Below, in pieces: positions 5,080 to 8,412 of a DNA stretch of 8,412 nt. The stretch is from Ignavibacteriota bacterium (lineage in GTDB: Bacteria; Bacteroidota; Ignavibacteria; Palsa-1295): contig JANYLL010000047.1 in NCBI GenBank assembly GCA_025357895.1, forward strand, positions 1-8,412, given 5' to 3'. The notes under the pieces were generated by a model. The model was not told where the DNA came from and did no database searches. It saw nothing but the letters and a program-made list of their open reading frames with translations. Numbering within the stretch: the first letter of the stretch is position 1; each line of letters starts with the position of its first letter. The position numbers and the translations under genes were made by a program.

Positions 5080-7374
5080 ATGGTCCCTCCCTCACAGGAT
5101 CAGATGAAATATAGCGGTAAAAGTTCTTTTGAAAAGATCGGCATTGCCATTCGCAGTGACGGATGGCGCCGATCGAAATCTGCGCGTATAATCCTTGCAA
5201 TTTCGTTAACACTTTTGCTTTCCGTGCTTTTCCCACAAGCACAATCTCCCCAAAATGTAACGGGCTATTCCGTCGGATCTCTCTGGACGAATGCTGATGT
5301 CGCCGCACCATTTTCTTTTCGCCTTCTTAAAAGCGAGCAGCAAAAGCGGCAGGATATCGGGCAAGCGCTGGAAAATTTTTATCCGGTTTTCGTTCTAGAT
5401 TCAAATGCAAAACAAAGGACGTTCGATTCTCTCGAAAATACTCTCTCTAAATTCAGGGATCTGGCAATAAGATCCAAGGAGAATTCGAAGACGTCGGATT
5501 CATTGGAAAAATTAAGTTCTTTTTTCGGACTCTCAACTGAAGAAGGTATTTCACTATCTTCTGCCTTATTGCAGGAAGAGAAGAGATTTACTGCCAAACA
5601 AAATTATTCTTCTTTAGAAAATCAAATTAAGAATGCTATCTCTCAATTATTATCGGGTTCATACATCGTTACATCAATCCCTTCAGCGTATTCCGGAAAT
5701 CCCGATCAGAAAGCAGCCGTCAGAAAGCGCAGCAGCGAAGAGCAAATCGTCTTCGTGCGCGATCTGTTAGCGCAAGAATCCGCAAAGAATAAATTCCTTG
5801 AAGTTGTTGAGCGCGAAGTACATGCTGCAAAAGATGTAAAAAGTGCATTGGCAAAGATTTCTTCTGCCTTGCTTGTTCCGAATCTTTCTTATAGCGCCGA
5901 ACGAACCGATGAAAGCAGAAAAAATATTATTGATCGCGTTCCGAAAACGGATGGTGTAGTACTTGAAGGTCAGAAAATAATCAGTAAGGGTGAAGTCATT
6001 ACTCCGGCTGCTAAAGCGCAGTTAGAAAGTCTTGCACAAGCCCGCATAGATCTTGGCGGATCGGGAGCAATAGCTGCAAGAGCACTTGGAACAATTGGGC
6101 ACGTTGTAATTATCGTTCTCTTGTTTGTTCTGTATGTAAAATTTATCAGACGAAGAATTTATAAGGATAATGCACAACTTTTATTGATCTCCGTCATTCT
6201 GATCTTTCCCGCTTTGATGGCGTATGTTTCGGTTGGAATTCATACTTCGTTTCCGTTGGAGTATCTTATCCTCATCCCTGTAACTTCGATGCTCCTGACG
6301 GTGCTTTTTGATTCCCGTACAGGATTTTACGGAACAGTTATCGTGGCACTGCTCGTAGCAGGTATTCGGGGCAATGATTATAATGTTGCTTTGGCAGGAC
6401 TATCGGCAGGTGCCTTTGCAGCCTACACCGTACGCGATCTCCGGAGCCGCTCACAATTATTTAAAAGCATCGGGTATATATTTCTTGGATATTTTATTGC
6501 CATCACTGCGCTTGCTTTCGAGCGCGGCGCTCCACTCAAAGATATAGGTTTAGAACTTGCTGCTGCTGCCGGAAACGCATTGATCTCGCCGGTGCTTACT
6601 CTTGGACTTGTTTTTCTTGTAGAACTTATTTTCGATACGATGAGCGATCTTCGGCTTGCCGATTATAACGATATCAACCATCCACTCTTGCGCAGGCTTG
6701 CTTCAGAGGCTCCGGGAACATACCATCATACGATGCTCGTCGCGCAACTTGCAGAAAATGCTGCACTTGCTATCGGCGCAAATGCTTTACTTGCAAAAGT
6801 CGGAGCAATGTTTCACGATATCGGGAAGATTGCCACTCCTACCGATTTTATTGAAAACCAAAGCCATGAGAATATTCATGATTCAATCCCTGCCTCAGAG
6901 AGCGCAACTCGGGTAAAAGCTCATGTCCTTGCCGGAACAAGATTAGCACGCAAAGAAAAATTGCCGGAGAAGATCATTGATTTCATTCCGATGCATCATG
7001 GTACACTTCGTATCTCGTTCTTTTATCAAAAGGCGCTCGGATTAATGGCAGCAGGCGGAACGCTTGATGACTCGCTTTACCGTTACCCGGGACCGAAACC
7101 TAATACCAAAGAAACTGCGATCGTTATGCTTGCCGATGCATCAGAGGCAATTGCCAGAACTTTGGCGATGCGCGTTGATGAGCCGACGGTCGAACTGATC
7201 GAGCATGATCTTGCTGCACTCTTTCGCGAGCGTATTGCTGATGGACAGCTCGATGAATGCGATCTGACACTTCATGATCTTGTGATCATCAGAAGCGTCT
7301 TTGCAAGACTTCTTATCGGTACATTTCATACGCGGATAGCGTACCCTCAAGTCCGGCATCAAGCAGCGCTATAG
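5080..7374 (+). CDS. pgpH: PgpH-type 7TM-HD family phosphohydrolase, probable c-di-AMP phosphodiesterase
   Basis: This 764-residue protein has the full 7TMR-HD layout. It starts with a membrane helix at about 35-52, followed by a large extracytoplasmic domain (about 53-335). Seven membrane helices fall between about 337 and 516, and a cytoplasmic HD domain extends from about 540 to the end. The metal-ligand set is intact: GTYHH (His549/His550), HDIGK (His579-Asp580), His615 in KAHVLAG, His639-His640 in MHHGT, and Asp686 in VMLADASEA. PGPKPNTKE (670-678) is also typical of this family. In Listeria the homologue PgpH hydrolyses cyclic-di-AMP to pApA; the same reaction here is inferred from conservation. 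The MHHGT motif has Met where Gln is usual. The ATG at 5080 is 2 bp after the thioredoxin stop, with GGGA about 9 bp upstream. Met9 (5104), preceded by AGGA, is an alternative start. The length is slightly above the usual 700-720 residues, mainly in the extracytoplasmic domain. Confidence 0.92.
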   Translation: MVPPSQDQMKYSGKSSFEKIGIAIRSDGWRRSKSARIILAISLTLLLSVLFPQAQSPQNVTGYSVGSLWTNADVAAPFSFRLLKSEQQKRQDIGQALENFYPVFVLDSNAKQRTFDSLENTLSKFRDLAIRSKENSKTSDSLEKLSSFFGLSTEEGISLSSALLQEEKRFTAKQNYSSLENQIKNAISQLLSGSYIVTSIPSAYSGNPDQKAAVRKRSSEEQIVFVRDLLAQESAKNKFLEVVEREVHAAKDVKSALAKISSALLVPNLSYSAERTDESRKNIIDRVPKTDGVVLEGQKIISKGEVITPAAKAQLESLAQARIDLGGSGAIAARALGTIGHVVIIVLLFVLYVKFIRRRIYKDNAQLLLISVILIFPALMAYVSVGIHTSFPLEYLILIPVTSMLLTVLFDSRTGFYGTVIVALLVAGIRGNDYNVALAGLSAGAFAAYTVRDLRSRSQLFKSIGYIFLGYFIAITALAFERGAPLKDIGLELAAAAGNALISPVLTLGLVFLVELIFDTMSDLRLADYNDINHPLLRRLASEAPGTYHHTMLVAQLAENAALAIGANALLAKVGAMFHDIGKIATPTDFIENQSHENIHDSIPASESATRVKAHVLAGTRLARKEKLPEKIIDFIPMHHGTLRISFFYQKALGLMAAGGTLDDSLYRYPGPKPNTKETAIVMLADASEAIARTLAMRVDEPTVELIEHDLAALFRERIADGQLDECDLTLHDLVIIRSVFARLLIGTFHTRIAYPQVRHQAAL

Positions 7375-7376
7375 GA

Positions 7377-8285
7377 GTGGGAAATACAAAAAAGCCCGAG
7401 CCGCTTGAGCGCAATTACCTTAGTTATCTACGGCTGGAACGGGGACTGAGTAAGAATTCGCTCGATGCATATTCCCGGGATATTAGTAAACTCACTTCAT
7501 TCCTTGCCGCAAAGAATAAAACTTTTGAAACAGCAAAAACAATTGAACTTCAGCAATTTATAAAAGTACTTTCTGAAACCGGTCTTGAACGATCCAGCAT
7601 TGCGCGCATTATTTCATCTGTTCGGGGTTTTTATAAATTTCTTCTTGTTGAACGCATTCTGGATTTCGATCCTACAGAATCTTTAGAATTAAAAACACCT
7701 CGCCGCCAGCCGCCGGAGATTCTCACCGTTTCAGAAATAGAAACGATTCTTTCGAAACCCGATGTAACAACAAAAAAAGGTGTGCGGGATAAAGCCATAT
7801 TGGAATTTCTTTATGCAACGGGTGCGCGAGTTTCTGAATTAACCGATCTTACCGTATCGCAATTATTTTTGAATGATGGCTTGGTTCGTCTTTTCGGCAA
7901 AGGAAAAAAAGAACGCCTCGTTCCCATCGGCAAGATGGCAATTAAACTTCTTAATGAATATATTAATAAAGTCAGACCGCTCTTTATTAAACACGGAAAA
8001 ATGACGGACGTTGTTTTTTTAAATCAGGAACGGGGGACAGGCCTCTCAAGAATGGCTATCTGGAATATTATTCAGGAATACACGAAAGCTGCAAAGATCG
8101 AAAAACAGATAACACCCCATACATTTCGGCATTCCTTTGCAACGCATTTGCTTGAAGGGGGAGCCGATCTCCGAATAGTACAGGAATTACTGGGACATGC
8201 TGATATTTCTACAACGGAGATTTATACCCACATTGACCGGAGCTATCTTCTTGAGGTTCATCGCAGATTCCATCCCAGAGGATAA
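7377..8285 (+). CDS. xerD: XerC/XerD-type tyrosine recombinase
   Basis: This 302-residue site-specific recombinase has the N-terminal core-binding SAM-like domain (about 8-95; YLRLERGLSKNSLDAYSRDI near the start) and the C-terminal catalytic domain (about 112-295). All active-site residues are present: Arg151 in ATGARVSEL, Lys175 in GKGKKERLVP, His248 and Arg251 in HTFRHSFATHLL, His274 in LLGHADISTT, and nucleophile Tyr283 in IYTHID. The length matches chromosomal XerC/XerD proteins, which resolve chromosome dimers at dif, rather than phage integrases. The choice of XerD over XerC is tentative. The start is GTG at 7377, 2 bp after the pgpH stop; the family N-terminus fits it and no later ATG, GTG or TTG exists near it. 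Oddly, the best Shine-Dalgarno, AGGAG (7373-7377), overlaps the GTG, so initiation probably depends on coupling to pgpH translation. No dif-like site was seen in the window. Confidence 0.92.
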   Translation: MGNTKKPEPLERNYLSYLRLERGLSKNSLDAYSRDISKLTSFLAAKNKTFETAKTIELQQFIKVLSETGLERSSIARIISSVRGFYKFLLVERILDFDPTESLELKTPRRQPPEILTVSEIETILSKPDVTTKKGVRDKAILEFLYATGARVSELTDLTVSQLFLNDGLVRLFGKGKKERLVPIGKMAIKLLNEYINKVRPLFIKHGKMTDVVFLNQERGTGLSRMAIWNIIQEYTKAAKIEKQITPHTFRHSFATHLLEGGADLRIVQELLGHADISTTEIYTHIDRSYLLEVHRRFHPRG

Positions 8286-8296
8286 AATTTTGCCCT

Positions 8297-8315
8297 AAAA
8301 GTGTAATACTTTTTT
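8297..8315 (+). terminator. Weak intrinsic terminator-like hairpin after xerD
   Basis: AAAAGT (8297-8302) pairs with ACTTTT (8308-8313) around a 5-nt loop and runs into a T-tract, 12 bp after the xerD stop. The stem is short and AT-rich, so termination would be inefficient. It is the only such structure at the end of the tlpA-pgpH-xerD operon in this window. Confidence 0.35.
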
Positions 8316-8325
8316 AGATGGAGAG

Positions 8326-8365
8326 TTGTTATAGTATTGCTTACAGATATTATAGGACATATAGT
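8326..8365 (+). promoter_or_regulatory. Candidate sigma-70-type promoter(s) for the next gene
   Basis: Two overlapping pairs of boxes can be read. In one, TTGCTT (8337-8342) and TATAGT (8360-8365) are 17 bp apart. In the other, TTGTTA (8326-8331) and TATTAT (8348-8353) are 16 bp apart. Both -10 boxes match the consensus at five of six positions, while the -35 boxes are weak. Transcription would start close to 8360-8372, just before the putative start codon at 8384. If the organism uses a Bacteroidota-type primary sigma consensus, these boxes may be misleading. Confidence 0.4.
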
Positions 8366-8375
8366 CCTATAGGAC
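8351..8375. promoter_or_regulatory. Palindromic operator-like element with a third half-site
   Basis: TATAGGAC (8351-8358) and its exact reverse complement GTCCTATA (8364-8371) flank a 5-bp AT-only spacer. A second direct copy of TATAGGAC follows at 8368-8375, overlapping the right arm. The perfect dyad covers the -10 region of the candidate promoter, which is the usual position for a repressor site. The GGAC/GTCC arms around an AT centre are compatible with a dimeric winged-helix regulator such as an Rrf2-family protein, but that assignment is a guess. Confidence 0.5.
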
Positions 8376-8383
8376 GAGGTTAG

Positions 8384-8412
8384 ATGTTTGACGATCAATC
8401 AGATTCATGCAA
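8384..8412 (+). CDS. Probable 5' end of the next gene, cut by the window edge
   Basis: An ATG at 8384 is preceded by GAGG at 8376-8379 and lies just downstream of the candidate promoter and operator. The nine complete codons read MFDDQSDSC. This is too short to identify a product. The call rests on the start codon, the nearby purine-rich site (with a rather short 4-bp spacing) and the upstream regulatory signals. Confidence 0.4.

Noticed and set aside
7377..8285. Phage or integron integrase, meaning a mobile element
   Set aside because: Length, motifs and operon position match chromosomal XerC/XerD. No attachment repeats, tRNA or phage genes are nearby.
8286..8412. A dif recombination site near xerD
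   Set aside because: No 28-bp sequence with two Xer-type 11-bp arms was recognisable; the palindrome at 8351-8371 has a different length and composition.

Overview
The window looks like chromosomal DNA from a Gram-negative (diderm) bacterium with moderate-to-low GC content. Supporting signs are an LptF/LptG-type lipopolysaccharide export permease, a lipoprotein with a classical lipobox, and a protein whose C-terminus looks like an outer-membrane beta-barrel. An ECF sigma factor followed by a membrane anti-sigma with a beta-barrel-like tail, together with the general protein style, suggests the Bacteroidota/Chlorobi (FCB) group, perhaps an Ignavibacteria- or Kapabacteria-like lineage. That placement is inference from memory of such genomes, not a computed classification.

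Layout. Positions 2-196 hold the 3' end of an unrecognised gene on the + strand. It converges with lptG (255-1352, - strand). A 175-bp divergent spacer (1353-1527) carries a short heptamer repeat and a 29-bp near-perfect palindrome. Next come an ECF sigma factor (1528-2118), a 147-bp gap filled largely by a long imperfect hairpin built of heptamers (2123-2195), a membrane-spanning putative anti-sigma factor with a beta-barrel-like C-terminal domain (2266-3624), and a lipoprotein (3637-4356). These three genes look like one regulatory unit. After a 184-bp spacer there is a tightly packed operon with only 2 bp between genes: a TlpA/ResA-like thioredoxin (4541-5077), a PgpH-type 7TM-HD phosphodiesterase (5080-7374) and a XerC/XerD-type tyrosine recombinase (7377-8285). 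The window ends with a weak terminator-like hairpin, a promoter overlapped by a symmetric operator-like element (8351-8375), and the probable first codons of another gene (8384 onward).

How the genes may work together. The sigma/anti-sigma/lipoprotein trio most likely senses an envelope condition. The N-terminus of the anti-sigma would hold the sigma factor in the cytoplasm, and its extracytoplasmic part would receive the signal. The unusual point is that this part ends in a beta-strand-rich domain whose last eight residues fit the consensus beta-signal used for outer-membrane barrel assembly. This makes it the best candidate in the window for an under-described system. The tlpA-pgpH-xerD operon combines thiol redox chemistry, probable cyclic-di-AMP turnover and chromosome-dimer resolution. 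These are ordinary housekeeping genes whose order may be lineage-specific.

No tRNA, rRNA, CRISPR array, transposase or prophage gene was seen, and no gene-free stretch exceeds 300 bp.
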